The position numbers and the translations under genes were made by a program. Positions 35,642 to 43,669 of a stretch of DNA of 50,882 nucleotides are shown in pieces. Every line of letters starts with the position of its first letter. The stretch's first letter is position 1. Below the pieces are notes generated by a model, which saw only the letters and a program-made list of their open reading frames with translations, was not told where the DNA came from and ran no database searches. Origin of the DNA: an uncultured Acidobacteriota bacterium (GTDB taxonomy: Bacteria; Acidobacteriota; Terriglobia; Terriglobales; Acidobacteriaceae). Where the stretch lies: positions 1 through 50,882 of the forward strand of contig CAILAZ010000222.1 in the NCBI GenBank assembly GCA_903832295.1, given 5' to 3'.

Positions 35642-37339
35642 ATGCGCCGCCAACTTCGTACTGTCATCGCTCTCATCGTTCTCGGCCTGTGGGCCGTCGC
35701 CTCTTTTGCCAGCGCCTATAACGCGCAGCCTAAGCTTGTGGTCATCGTCGTGGTCGATCAGCTTCGCGGCGATCTGCTGGAGCGCTATCACGACGACTTC
35801 GCTGACGGCGGCTTCCGCCTGCTCATGGATCATGGCGCGTGGTTCACCTCCTGCTACTACAACTACGCCGCCACCAAGACCGCGCCCGGCCACTCCACCA
35901 TCGGCACCGGAACCTACTCGCTCGGCCACGGCATCTTTGCCAACGAGTGGTGGGACCCGCGTGAACGCCGCATCGTCACCAGTGTGGAAGACGAGGGTAC
36001 GCGTCCGCTCGGCTTGCCCAGCGGCGCTGAAGGTGAGAAGTGGAGCGCCTCGCCGCACAACCTCCAGACCGACACCATCGGCGATGAGCTCAAGCTCGCC
36101 ACCGGAGGCAAGGCCAAGGTCTTCGGCGTCGCCCTCAAGGACCGCGCCGCAATCCTCCCCGTCGGCTTCTCCGCCAACGCCGCCTTCTTCCTCGATCCCC
36201 AATCCGGCGCCTTCGTCACCTCCACCTACTACATGGCGCAGGCCCCTGAGTGGCTCGTTAAGTTCAACGCCAGCGGCACCCGCGAAAGCTATCTGAACCG
36301 CGAGGTGAAAGACGCCGCCGGAAACGTGATCCGCTCCAGCGCTCCGGTAAAGAACGACAAGGGCGTGGACGCTTCCTTCTACAACCTCGTCGGCCCCACG
36401 CCCTGGGGCAATGACTACACCGTGGATATCGCCCGGCAGATCATCGAAAACGAAAAGCTCGGCAGCGGCCCGGTCACCGATCTGCTGTCGGTCAGCTTCT
36501 CCTCGCCTGACATTCTCGGACACAAGGTTGGGCCGGACGCCGCCGAAGACAAGGCCATGCTGCTCGCCCTCGACCGCACTCTCGCAGGTTTCTTCAACTA
36601 CCTCGACGCGCAGATAGGCAAGGGCAACTGGGCAGTCGCGCTCAGTGCCGACCACGGCGTCGCCCCTATGTCTGATTACGCCGGCAAGCTGCACATCCCG
36701 GCATTCAACTTCAGTCCTGAAGACCTGATGAACCAGCTCAACTACATGCTGCGCCTGCAATACTCCAAGCAGCTCACTCCGAAGGTCGCAACCCCCGCGT
36801 CGAAAAAGTCGGACGCAAAAACCAGTGAAGACGCCGCGAAGTTCGTCGTCTATATCGACTACCCCACCGTGCACCTGGACACCGATACATTTGCAAAAGT
36901 GAATGTAGGGGAAGCCGGTGCGGAGAAAGCGGTCGGCGAGTTGATGCTCAAACTCGGCTTCCGCAGCTACACCACGAAAACCCAGATGGCGGCGGGTGAA
37001 GTTCGCAACACTGTCTTCCGCCAGCAGACGCTCAATGCCTACTCGCCGCTCGGCGGCTGGTACGTCACCGGACTCTACCCGCCATTTCAGGTTGGCTATG
37101 CCACTGGCACCGGACACGCGCTGCCCTACAGCTATGACGCTCATGTGCCGCTTGCCTTCTACGGCAGCGCCTTCCGTTCCGGCATCTACCGCGAGAGCGT
37201 GGAACCCGTGGACCTCGCCGTGACGTTGAGTTCGCTGCTGCGCACCAACAAGCCGGCAAGCGCCGTGGGCCGCGTGCTGCATGAGGCGTTCGCCGACAAT
37301 CCGGGCGTTGAGGTCGCTCCCGCGGCAGCTACGAAGTAG
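35642..37339 (+). CDS. PafA-type alkaline phosphatase superfamily protein
   Basis: A 565-residue secreted phosphatase. After a signal peptide (residues 1-25), the first metal ligand is D39 in VVVDQLRGDLL; the nucleophile is T80 in TKTAPGHSTIGTG. Later ligands lie in FSSPDILGHKVGPD, LSADHGVAPM and TGTGHALPYSYDAHVPL. This is the calcium-insensitive, phosphate-irrepressible PafA branch with a Thr nucleophile, acting on phosphomonoesters in the periplasm. It is divergent from serS and 9 nt upstream of pyrD. No Pho box was recognised. Third codon positions are strongly C-ending. Confidence 0.9.
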   Translation: MRRQLRTVIALIVLGLWAVASFASAYNAQPKLVVIVVVDQLRGDLLERYHDDFADGGFRLLMDHGAWFTSCYYNYAATKTAPGHSTIGTGTYSLGHGIFANEWWDPRERRIVTSVEDEGTRPLGLPSGAEGEKWSASPHNLQTDTIGDELKLATGGKAKVFGVALKDRAAILPVGFSANAAFFLDPQSGAFVTSTYYMAQAPEWLVKFNASGTRESYLNREVKDAAGNVIRSSAPVKNDKGVDASFYNLVGPTPWGNDYTVDIARQIIENEKLGSGPVTDLLSVSFSSPDILGHKVGPDAAEDKAMLLALDRTLAGFFNYLDAQIGKGNWAVALSADHGVAPMSDYAGKLHIPAFNFSPEDLMNQLNYMLRLQYSKQLTPKVATPASKKSDAKTSEDAAKFVVYIDYPTVHLDTDTFAKVNVGEAGAEKAVGELMLKLGFRSYTTKTQMAAGEVRNTVFRQQTLNAYSPLGGWYVTGLYPPFQVGYATGTGHALPYSYDAHVPLAFYGSAFRSGIYRESVEPVDLAVTLSSLLRTNKPASAVGRVLHEAFADNPGVEVAPAAATK

Positions 37340-37348
37340 AATGGAGCA

Positions 37349-38359
37349 ATGAGCCCGAAAACTCCGCAGCAGGGAGAGGACGCAGCGCACGCGGCTTCTC
37401 CCAACTCCGCACCCGTGCAGGCCGCAAGGCGGCGTACACTCACGCTCGACATGAGTGTCAATGTCGCCGGCATCGCTCTCAAGAACCCTATTATCGCGGC
37501 CTCCGGCACCTTCGGCTACGGAATCGAGTTCGAGGACATCGTCTCGCTGGAGAAGCTTGGCGGCTTCGTGGTGAAGGGACTTTCGCGCGAGCCGATGGCG
37601 GGCAATCCGCCGCCGCGGCTGTTTGAAACCGCGGCAGGAATGCTGAACGCGATCGGGCTGCAGAACATCGGCGCCCGCGCATTCATTGAAGACAAACTGC
37701 CAAAGCTGCGCAAGGTCAAGGACGCTGTCGTCATCGCCAACGTGTATGGATACAGCACGGAGGAGTACGAGCAGACGATTCGGATTCTGAATGAGGGCGA
37801 GGGGATTGCGGCGTATGAGTTGAACGTCTCATGCCCGAATGTGCGGTATGGCGGAATCACCTTTGGGCAAGATCCGTCGCTGCTGTCCGAGGTGGTGGCG
37901 GGGGCGCGTGCGGTATCGACAAGGCCGCTGATTGTGAAGCTTTCGCCCAACGTCACCAACATTGCGAGGATGGCGCGGGCCGCTGAAGATGCGGGTGCGG
38001 ACGCGGTCTCGCTGGTGAACACGTTCCTGGCGATGGCGATTGATCCGGTGACGCGGAGGCCGCGGATTTCCAACGTGACGGCGGGGCTGAGCGGGCCGGC
38101 GATCAAGCCCATCGCAGTGCGCATGGTGTACGAGGTGGCGCAGGCAGTGCGCATTCCGATCATCGGCATTGGAGGCATCAGCACGCCGGAAGATGTGGTG
38201 GAATTTCTGCTTGCGGGGGCGACGGCGGTGGAGGTGGGGACGGCGAACTTCTGGGATCCGCGGGCTTGCGAAAGGCTGGTGAACCAGCTTGAACGCTGGT
38301 GTTTAGAGCAACACGTCGAGAGTGTGGCCAGTTTGCGGGGCGGATTGATCCTTGGCTGA
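37349..38359 (+). CDS. pyrD: Dihydroorotate dehydrogenase (class 1B-like catalytic subunit)
   Basis: A 336-residue FMN enzyme oxidising dihydroorotate to orotate. The first 34 residues are a non-conserved polar extension (start ATG 37349, GGAG upstream; M35 is an alternative). The core has NPIIAASGTFGYG, the catalytic Cys loop ELNVSCPNV typical of class 1, KLSPNVTNI, and the FMN-phosphate segment GIGGISTPEDVVEFLLAGA. Class 1B enzymes need an iron-sulfur PyrK subunit, which is not adjacent. Codon bias switches from C-ending to G-ending about 130 codons into the gene, a clear compositional break. Confidence 0.95.
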   Translation: MSPKTPQQGEDAAHAASPNSAPVQAARRRTLTLDMSVNVAGIALKNPIIAASGTFGYGIEFEDIVSLEKLGGFVVKGLSREPMAGNPPPRLFETAAGMLNAIGLQNIGARAFIEDKLPKLRKVKDAVVIANVYGYSTEEYEQTIRILNEGEGIAAYELNVSCPNVRYGGITFGQDPSLLSEVVAGARAVSTRPLIVKLSPNVTNIARMARAAEDAGADAVSLVNTFLAMAIDPVTRRPRISNVTAGLSGPAIKPIAVRMVYEVAQAVRIPIIGIGGISTPEDVVEFLLAGATAVEVGTANFWDPRACERLVNQLERWCLEQHVESVASLRGGLILG

Positions 38360-38460
38360 GGGGTGGCTAACGATTGGCGTTCCGGATAATCGTTGAAAAC
38401 CTTGTAGTTAGGAATCAGGCAATGGTTCAGGTCAGTCCGGTACGATTGACCAATGAATAA

Positions 38461-38491
38461 CCCATCCAAAGCGGATGGGTTTCTTATTTTT
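38461..38491 (+). terminator. Intrinsic terminator after pyrD
   Basis: CCCATCC (38461-38467), loop AAAGC, GGATGGG (38473-38479), then TTTCTTATTTTT. A canonical intrinsic terminator about 100 nt after the pyrD stop and 15 nt before the convergent gene end. Confidence 0.9.
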
Positions 38492-38505
38492 GCAATCGTT
38501 ACGAA

Positions 38506-38946
38506 TCAGTGTCCGGAGATTTTTACGCGGAGTTCTTCGGGTAAACGGTCGCGGAGATTCTCCGGCAGGCGGTCATGCAGGTTGCGCGCGCCGGAGATGG
38601 CTGCGTCCTTCATGACGAGGGGCGCGGGCGTGGCGACCGCGACGATTAACCAGACCAGTGCCGAGAGGGTGAAGCCGCAGAGCGCGCCGAACTCAAACCA
38701 GAGAGCGTGCGGCGGGCTGAAGTGATGGATGACGGCGAAGGCGAAGACGAAGACGAAGGCCGAGACGGTGGCCAGGGCGATCAGGCTGATGTCAATGGTG
38801 CGATGAACCTTCTGCCTCGACCGGCAGTGCTCGCACTCGGCGAGATGGGCCTCGTAGTCGCCGCTCATCTCCGGAGCCAGCCCGGTGATGTCATAGCGCC
38901 AGCCCGCGAGGATCTTACCGACGAATGGATCGATGCATTGACTCAT
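38506..38946 (-). CDS. Membrane protein with cytosolic zinc-finger-like motif
   Basis: A 146-residue protein. The N-terminal part contains H34-LAE-C38-EH-C41, the HxxxCxxC pattern of anti-sigma-factor zinc fingers. Two TM helices follow (about 50-73 and 83-106). The C-terminal tail has the near-repeat HDRLPENL and RDRLPEEL, an amphipathic charged helix. It may sense or tether a cytosolic partner, as ZAS-type anti-sigma factors do, but no sigma factor gene is beside it. It lies 6 nt after the walJ-like gene, probably in one transcript. Confidence 0.68.
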   Translation of the reverse strand: MSQCIDPFVGKILAGWRYDITGLAPEMSGDYEAHLAECEHCRSRQKVHRTIDISLIALATVSAFVFVFAFAVIHHFSPPHALWFEFGALCGFTLSALVWLIVAVATPAPLVMKDAAISGARNLHDRLPENLRDRLPEELRVKISGH

Positions 38947-38952
38947 ATCAAT

Positions 38953-39756
38953 TTATAGCGTGAGGGTCGAGAGAGGCTCGTCCTGCGAAGCGAGAACCAG
39001 ACGGTTGCCCCACAGCCCCTGCCGCGTCCCCAAAGCCCGCTCGGCGGCGACACGCGCCAGGTCGGGATGATTGTTCTGCTCAGACAAGTGAGCCAGAATG
39101 AGGAATGCTGCTCCTCCATCATAGTCCGTTGTGAGGAATTCCGCGAGAGCATCATTGGAGAGGTGTCCGACGCGGGACATGACGCGCTGTTTTACCGCCC
39201 AGGGATACGGTCCGGTACGCAGCATCTCAAGGTCATGATTGGATTCGAGAATGAGGCCGTCGCAGGAGCGCAACTGGTCGCGAACGTTGGGCGGAATGAA
39301 GCCGAGATCGGTGGCGATGGCGAGGCGGACACCTTCGGCGACGAAGCGGAAGCCGACGGGATCGGCAGCGTCGTGCGGAATGGTGAAGGGCATAACCTCA
39401 ATGTCTCCAGTGGTAAACGCCCTGCCTGGTGAAAATATTTCGAGGCGCTCGGCGTGTACACGGTTGCCCGCGGAATTTCGAAATTGGCGCTGCCATGCGC
39501 CGTGGGTTGCCTCGGTCATAAAAACGGGCAGCTGAAATTTCTTCGCCAGGACGTAAAGTCCGGCGACGTGGTCGGCGTGCTCGTGGGTGATGAGGATGGC
39601 GCTGAGCGACTCCGGGGCGATGCCCTGGAGAGCGAGCCGTCGGCAGGTCTCGCGGCAGGAGAGCCCGCAATCCACCAGCACCCGGGTGCGGGCGGTGGCG
39701 ATGACCGTACTGTTGCCTCCGCTGCCGGAGGCGAGGACTGTGATGGAGACCGGCAC
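38953..39756 (-). CDS. WalJ/YycJ-like metallo-beta-lactamase-fold hydrolase
   Basis: A 267-residue MBL-fold protein. SITVLASGSGGNSTVIA opens it, and the metal motif THEHADH gives H58, H60, D62 and H63, followed by TIPHDAADPVGF and ILAHLSEQNNHP. This is the WalJ/YycJ family, putative exonucleases tied to cell division and chromosome segregation in Firmicutes. The role in this organism is inferred. The next gene downstream is the membrane zinc-finger protein. Confidence 0.87.
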   Translation of the reverse strand: MPVSITVLASGSGGNSTVIATARTRVLVDCGLSCRETCRRLALQGIAPESLSAILITHEHADHVAGLYVLAKKFQLPVFMTEATHGAWQRQFRNSAGNRVHAERLEIFSPGRAFTTGDIEVMPFTIPHDAADPVGFRFVAEGVRLAIATDLGFIPPNVRDQLRSCDGLILESNHDLEMLRTGPYPWAVKQRVMSRVGHLSNDALAEFLTTDYDGGAAFLILAHLSEQNNHPDLARVAAERALGTRQGLWGNRLVLASQDEPLSTLTL

Positions 39757-39926
39757 GAGCTACAGCATAGCTGGAATTCGGGCGGGAAGCGAGAGGACAA
39801 ACATCGCATGGAAGGCGGTTGTATGCTCTCCATCAGGCGTTCGCCTGTTAAGTGTCAGCATTGTGCGGCGGCCTCTATCTTCCGGTCAACCGGAGGAATC
39901 ATCGGGCTCCATGCAATGCAGAAAAG

Positions 39927-40511
39927 TCACCGGGCCGGAGCCTTCATGGCTGCGCGCAGAATCGAGTTCACGCGCGACTTTGCACGCTTGTCGAGTGACT
40001 CGATCCAGACGGCAACATCGAGATCAAGTTCAACCGAGACCTTCGCAGGGTGGTGGCGCCGAGCCTCAGATACATCCCGCAGGGCCATCTTGTAGGCGGC
40101 GGGAGAGTCTCGGCGCGCCGCTTTAAGGTAGCTGGCGGCGAGAACAGGGGCATCCGCTAGGTGTGCGGCTAAGACAGCTTCGTATGGGACGCTCTTCCCA
40201 CTCATGGCAATACTCTTTCCAGTAGGGCCTCCCTTGTTTGCGCGGCGCGACGCTGTGGCACTCAGCTCAGGGATGTCGGTGAAGTCGATTTCCGAGTCCG
40301 GCATCCTCTTGAGCGCCGCAATCTGCCGCCTCTCAGCCGGGCCAAGCTTAGGGAAGCCCGCGACTACTACCTCAAACTCCCGCAACTCACGCGCGGTGAG
40401 TTCCGGAAGCGCCACTGGCTTGCCATTCACTGGCCGATCTCGGACCGCGCTGGTCTTCTTTGGCGGCTGAGAAGCACGCGGAGATGATTTCCTGGAGTTC
40501 GTCTTGACCAT
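39927..40511 (-). CDS. BrnA-like antitoxin with an inserted antidote-type helical segment
   Basis: A 194-residue protein from ATG 40511; the frame to 40658 is not credible. After a basic low-complexity start, IAALKRMPDSEIDFTDIPEL is the conserved N-terminal motif of BrnA antitoxins, and the C-terminus VSVELDLDVAVWIESLDKRAKSRVNSIL is the BrnA ribbon-helix-helix-like domain. Between them sits AHLADAPVLAASYLKAA with YKMALRDVSEAR, which resembles the N-terminus of the HigA-like addiction antidote family. BrnA is normally about 90-100 residues, so this looks like a chimera. No brnT-type toxin is next to it on either side. Confidence 0.6.
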   Translation of the reverse strand: MVKTNSRKSSPRASQPPKKTSAVRDRPVNGKPVALPELTARELREFEVVVAGFPKLGPAERRQIAALKRMPDSEIDFTDIPELSATASRRANKGGPTGKSIAMSGKSVPYEAVLAAHLADAPVLAASYLKAARRDSPAAYKMALRDVSEARRHHPAKVSVELDLDVAVWIESLDKRAKSRVNSILRAAMKAPAR

Positions 40512-40647
40512 GTTCAGTGAGTCACCGTAAGCGCAACGAGGGCGCATTTCGAACTGCACAAGATTATCAGAGCGGGCGAAAGACGCAATTAGACGCTTCT
40601 GCACGAGAGCTGGATTCGGGGTAAGATATGGCACTCGGAGGCCCGCC

Positions 40648-40806
40648 ATGTGCAGCAACTTCGGATTGAACCTGCATCCCGGAAGAAAACCCTGCGCGCT
40701 GCAATGGCAGTGGTATGGACTGGTAACGCGGCTCTACGAGCGGCTGCGGCGGCGCTTCTTTCCGCGGGCGCTCTACACCTACTCCGGGCCGGGACGACGG
40801 CCGTAG
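40648..40806 (+). CDS. Possible small Arg-rich protein (52 aa)
   Basis: An ATG at 40648 preceded by a perfect GGAGG (40637-40641, 6-nt spacing) opens 52 codons ending in TAG at 40804-40806. The product is basic and aromatic: MCSNFGLNLHPGRKPCALQW near the start, then YERLRRRFFPRALYTYSG. Third positions are GC-rich, as in neighbouring genes. It is 66 nt upstream of the GNAT gene and divergent from the antitoxin gene. Family not recognised. Confidence 0.45.
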   Translation: MCSNFGLNLHPGRKPCALQWQWYGLVTRLYERLRRRFFPRALYTYSGPGRRP

Positions 40807-40872
40807 GGTTCCTGTCCGTCTTCCCTTTGAGGTCCGCGAAGTGCTGCTAACATTCAGTCAGCACTTCTGCGC

Positions 40873-41493
40873 ATGAACGCCCCTGCCCAAGTCGGATATG
40901 GACTGCTCACGGGTGAGACCTCGTTCGCTGAGCTTTATGAGATTTACATGCAGTCCATGCCGGCCTCCGAGCGCAAGGATCGCGCCGGGCTGGCGGCGAT
41001 GTGCGGACGCGCGGACTACAGAGTTCTGGTGGCGGAACGCGCAAACCGGGTCATAGGATTCAGCATTCTCTTTGTTCCCCCGGGCGAGAACTTCAGCCTG
41101 CTGGAGTATCTGGCGGTAGAGGCGAAGTTCCGTAGCGAGGGGGTGGGCGCCGAGCTCTTCCGGCGCTGCGTGGACCCGGACCGCACCATGCTGCTGGAAG
41201 TGGACTCCGCGGGCGAAGACATGGGCGCGGTGATGCGGCGCGAACAGTTTTACCGGCGGCTGGGATGCCTGAAGGTGGACGGACTCCGCTACCTGCTGCC
41301 GCTGCGCAGTTCGGGCGCACCACCGGAGATGGGAATGCTGGCGCGCGCTCCGCAGGCGCTGATGCCGCTGCGCAAAGGCGTGCTGGAGGATTGGCTGAAG
41401 GTGATCTACCAGCAGGTTTATGGCTGTGCCGCCGATGACCCGCGGATCGCCGCGATGCTGGCAGGGGTGGAAGATCCTGTCCGACTGGTTTAA
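40873..41493 (+). CDS. GNAT-family acetyltransferase
   Basis: A 206-residue protein with a GNAT core at about 40-140. VLVAERANRVIGFSILFV and FSLLEYLAVEAKFRSEGVGAELFRRC (split) match the beta4-beta5 and acetyl-CoA-binding motif A (RSEGVG in place of Q/RxxGxG/A), followed by LLEVDSAGE. It transfers an acetyl group from acetyl-CoA to an unknown amine. The C-terminal 60 residues are extra to the fold. It lies 27 nt upstream of the next gene. Confidence 0.78.
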   Translation: MNAPAQVGYGLLTGETSFAELYEIYMQSMPASERKDRAGLAAMCGRADYRVLVAERANRVIGFSILFVPPGENFSLLEYLAVEAKFRSEGVGAELFRRCVDPDRTMLLEVDSAGEDMGAVMRREQFYRRLGCLKVDGLRYLLPLRSSGAPPEMGMLARAPQALMPLRKGVLEDWLKVIYQQVYGCAADDPRIAAMLAGVEDPVRLV

Positions 41494-41520
41494 TTCTCAA
41501 TCACACGCAGGAGAGAAAGT

Positions 41521-42003
41521 ATGTCCTCTGTTTCCCTTGTTGCCGATGCCATGCTGACCTGGACTGAAGTCGCCTCGGTGGCGCAGGGAGTGGCGGCGCT
41601 GATGGGCATGGCCGCGCTCTGCTATTCGATCGTCACCTTCCGGCGCTCACTGAATACCACGCACTACAACGAACTGGACCGAATGTACTTTGACCTTCTG
41701 CACATGGCATTGGAAAAGCCCTACCTGCGCAATCCGCTGGCGCTGCAGAATGCACACCAGAAGCAGGAATATGACGTGTACGCATACATGGTGTGGAATT
41801 TTCTGGAAGCGGTACACGACCGCTGCATGAAGAACAAGGAGTTGTGCAGCACCTGGCATCCCACGATTGACGCGGAAGACCGGTTACACCGCAAGTGGTT
41901 CGAGGATCCGGCAAACCGGGACAAGTTCAAGAGCAGCTTCCGCGAGTTTGTGGCGCACGAGAGTTACCGGCAGAAAGCAGCGGCGCATATTACGGGGCGA
42001 TGA
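41521..42003 (+). CDS. Single-pass membrane protein of unknown function
   Basis: A 160-residue protein with one N-terminal TM helix (about 20-40, VAQGVAALMGMAALCYSIV) and a cytosolic helical domain containing NELDRMYFDLLHMALEKPYL, YAYMVWNFLEAVHD and FREFVAHESY. This resembles small membrane-anchored DUF4760-type helical proteins, but I cannot name the family with confidence. The start has GGAGAGAAAGT upstream. It follows the GNAT gene closely. Confidence 0.65.
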   Translation: MSSVSLVADAMLTWTEVASVAQGVAALMGMAALCYSIVTFRRSLNTTHYNELDRMYFDLLHMALEKPYLRNPLALQNAHQKQEYDVYAYMVWNFLEAVHDRCMKNKELCSTWHPTIDAEDRLHRKWFEDPANRDKFKSSFREFVAHESYRQKAAAHITGR

Positions 42004-42093
42004 AAAGACAGGGCGCGATAGCAGAATCAGTTGCGTGCGCCTCGCTGCGTGGCCGATGATTTGCATGAAGCAAATTTCTGAACAAGAAGGCGA

Positions 42094-43083
42094 ATGATGA
42101 GAGTGCGCGGGATGGTGCGGCTGTTGCTGGCATTGGCGCTGGCGTGTGTGGCGCTGCCGGGTTGGGCTGCGGATGAGGCAACGGCAGGACTGCTGAGCGA
42201 GGCGGGGCCGACCTTCAAGCTGGCGGCGGTAAAAGGTTCGTGGTCGGTGATCGCCTACGGCGATATGCGATTTACGGATCCGGCAAACACCAAGGCCACC
42301 AACCCGGTGGCGCGCAAGCAACTGGTGGAGAAGATTGCGGCGGAGCGGCCGAATGCGCTGCTGCTGAGCGGCGATGTGCCCTACAGCGGCTCGGTGGCCA
42401 ACGATTATGCGGTGTATCGCGAGGAGACCGCGATCTGGCGGGCAGCGGCGTTGAAGGTGTTTCCGGCGATGGGCAACCACGAGTTGCACGGCGGCAGCAG
42501 CCTGGAGAACTGGTGGGGCGCGTTCCCGGAGTTGAAGGGACGGCGCTGGTACTCGGTGGAGTTCGGCGAAGCCTACTTCATCAACGTGGACAGCAACCTG
42601 GATCTGACGGCGGGGAGCGTGCAGTCTGCCTGGCTGGCAAAGCAGTTGGAGACGCTGCCCAAGGGGACCAGGTACGTGTTCTTCTCGCTGCACCATCCTC
42701 CCATGGCGGACCCGATTGCGGGCAACTCGTCGCACAACGTGCGTCCGAATGAGAACGCGCTGGCCAAGCAGTTGGAAGAGGCGGCGGCCAAGACCAAGGC
42801 AAAGTTCATTGTGATTGCCGGACACATCCACGCCTATGAGCGCTTTGAGCGCGGCGGGGTGGTGTACCTGGTATCAGGCGGCGGCGGCGCAGCGCAGCAC
42901 CAGATTGAACGCTCCGCGGCCGACAAGTTCCAGGACAACGTGTTTCCGAACTTCCATTATGTGAAGTTTGTGAACGACCACGGAGTGCTGAGGGCGACGA
43001 TGTACCGGCTGGACGAGAAGGGCGGCTTTGAGGCTCGCGACAGCTTTGTGGTGGGCGCCGAGGAGAAGAGCGCGGCGAAATAG
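42094..43083 (+). CDS. Secreted calcineurin-like metallophosphoesterase
   Basis: A 329-residue secreted phosphoesterase. Signal peptide about 1-25 (ending LPGWAAD). Metallophosphoesterase motifs in order: YGDMRF with D57 (the usual GDxH His is replaced by Arg), LLSGDVPYSG with D94, MGNHE with N128 and H129, SLHHPPM, and GHIHAYER. Similar to purple-acid-phosphatase-like enzymes. The altered first motif may change metal use. AAGAAGG precedes the start. A terminator follows. Confidence 0.85.
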   Translation: MMRVRGMVRLLLALALACVALPGWAADEATAGLLSEAGPTFKLAAVKGSWSVIAYGDMRFTDPANTKATNPVARKQLVEKIAAERPNALLLSGDVPYSGSVANDYAVYREETAIWRAAALKVFPAMGNHELHGGSSLENWWGAFPELKGRRWYSVEFGEAYFINVDSNLDLTAGSVQSAWLAKQLETLPKGTRYVFFSLHHPPMADPIAGNSSHNVRPNENALAKQLEEAAAKTKAKFIVIAGHIHAYERFERGGVVYLVSGGGGAAQHQIERSAADKFQDNVFPNFHYVKFVNDHGVLRATMYRLDEKGGFEARDSFVVGAEEKSAAK

Positions 43084-43101
43084 CGCAGGCGTTTTCAGAG
43101 A

Positions 43102-43127
43102 GGTCCGCGCCTGTGCGCGGGCCTTTT
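43102..43127 (+). terminator. Intrinsic terminator after the metallophosphoesterase
   Basis: GGTCCGCGC (43102-43110), loop CTGT, GCGCGGGCC (43115-43123), then TTTT. It lies 19 nt past the stop codon; one G-T pair is in the stem. Confidence 0.85.
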
Positions 43128-43216
43128 CCATTTGCCGCGCTATGATGTCTGCGACGCAGAAATGTAAAGATGGGCAACATAACGCTACTTTGCGGTGCGC
43201 TCCGCGTTCTAGATGG

Positions 43217-43240
43217 AATCCTGCAACTCTCGGCAGGATT
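43217..43240 (+). promoter_or_regulatory. Leader hairpin abutting a ribosome-binding site
   Basis: AATCCTGC (43217-43224) and GCAGGATT (43233-43240) form a perfect 8-bp stem with an 8-nt loop. The Shine-Dalgarno GGAGG starts at the very next base (43241). The stem does not include the site and may protect the mRNA or help ribosome loading. Confidence 0.35.
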
Positions 43241-43249
43241 GGAGGAAGT

Positions 43250-43570
43250 GTGAAAAGGATCGCGATCTTCGTTCTTCTGCTCTCTACCCTCTCATGGGCG
43301 GCAATTAATCCGAAAGAGTACAACGTAAACATCCATGTATCGTCGGTGCAGGTCCGTCAGGATGGTGAGCTCCTCAGCGTGATCATTGATGGAAAGAAGC
43401 TGGAGCTCATCAACTTTGTCAGCAGCTTCAATCTGCTTGCCCCCGGCGACTACAAGGCAAAGCTGATCAAAGACACTCACGACACGGCATACAAGTCAGT
43501 GCAGGACTATGAATTTCTCTATCCGGACGGCAAGAGGGAGACCTTTCACGTGGCTGGCCGGTTCGAGTAG
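43250..43570 (+). CDS. Small secreted protein of unknown function
   Basis: The start is GTG at 43250 with GGAGGAA just upstream; the longer frame from 43028 overlaps the previous gene. The 106-residue product has a signal peptide (KRIAIFVLLLSTLSWA) and a mature beta-rich domain: INPKEYNVNIHVSSVQV, DGKKLELINFV, LAPGDYKAKLIKD and YKSVQDYEFLYPDGKRE. No family recognised; the pattern resembles small acidobacterial exported proteins. It is flanked by a terminator upstream and the glycosidase gene 99 nt downstream. Confidence 0.68.
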   Translation: MKRIAIFVLLLSTLSWAAINPKEYNVNIHVSSVQVRQDGELLSVIIDGKKLELINFVSSFNLLAPGDYKAKLIKDTHDTAYKSVQDYEFLYPDGKRETFHVAGRFE

Positions 43571-43669
43571 CTGCGGGTGCGCTCTGCCGGGTTGTGCGAC
43601 CGTTTCAGGATTTGAAGCATTAAGATGGGCTGTAACCGACTGCACAACGCTATGTTGTTGAGGACGAAT

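Noticed and set aside
35627-37390. A 587-codon open frame on the minus strand opposite the phosphatase gene
   Set aside because: It is antisense to a gene with full catalytic motifs. Its product is low-complexity Gly/Val/Glu-rich without domains, as expected from C-ending codons read backwards.
16500-37740. Replication origin or terminus as the cause of the composition switch
   Set aside because: No dnaA, gyrB, DnaA-box cluster or dif-like site was seen, and two opposite switches within 50 kb do not fit a single origin or terminus.
40512-40647. A BrnT-type toxin upstream of the BrnA-like gene
   Set aside because: No frame in the region encodes a protein of about 90 residues with BrnT features; the only frame is the plus-strand 52-codon one.
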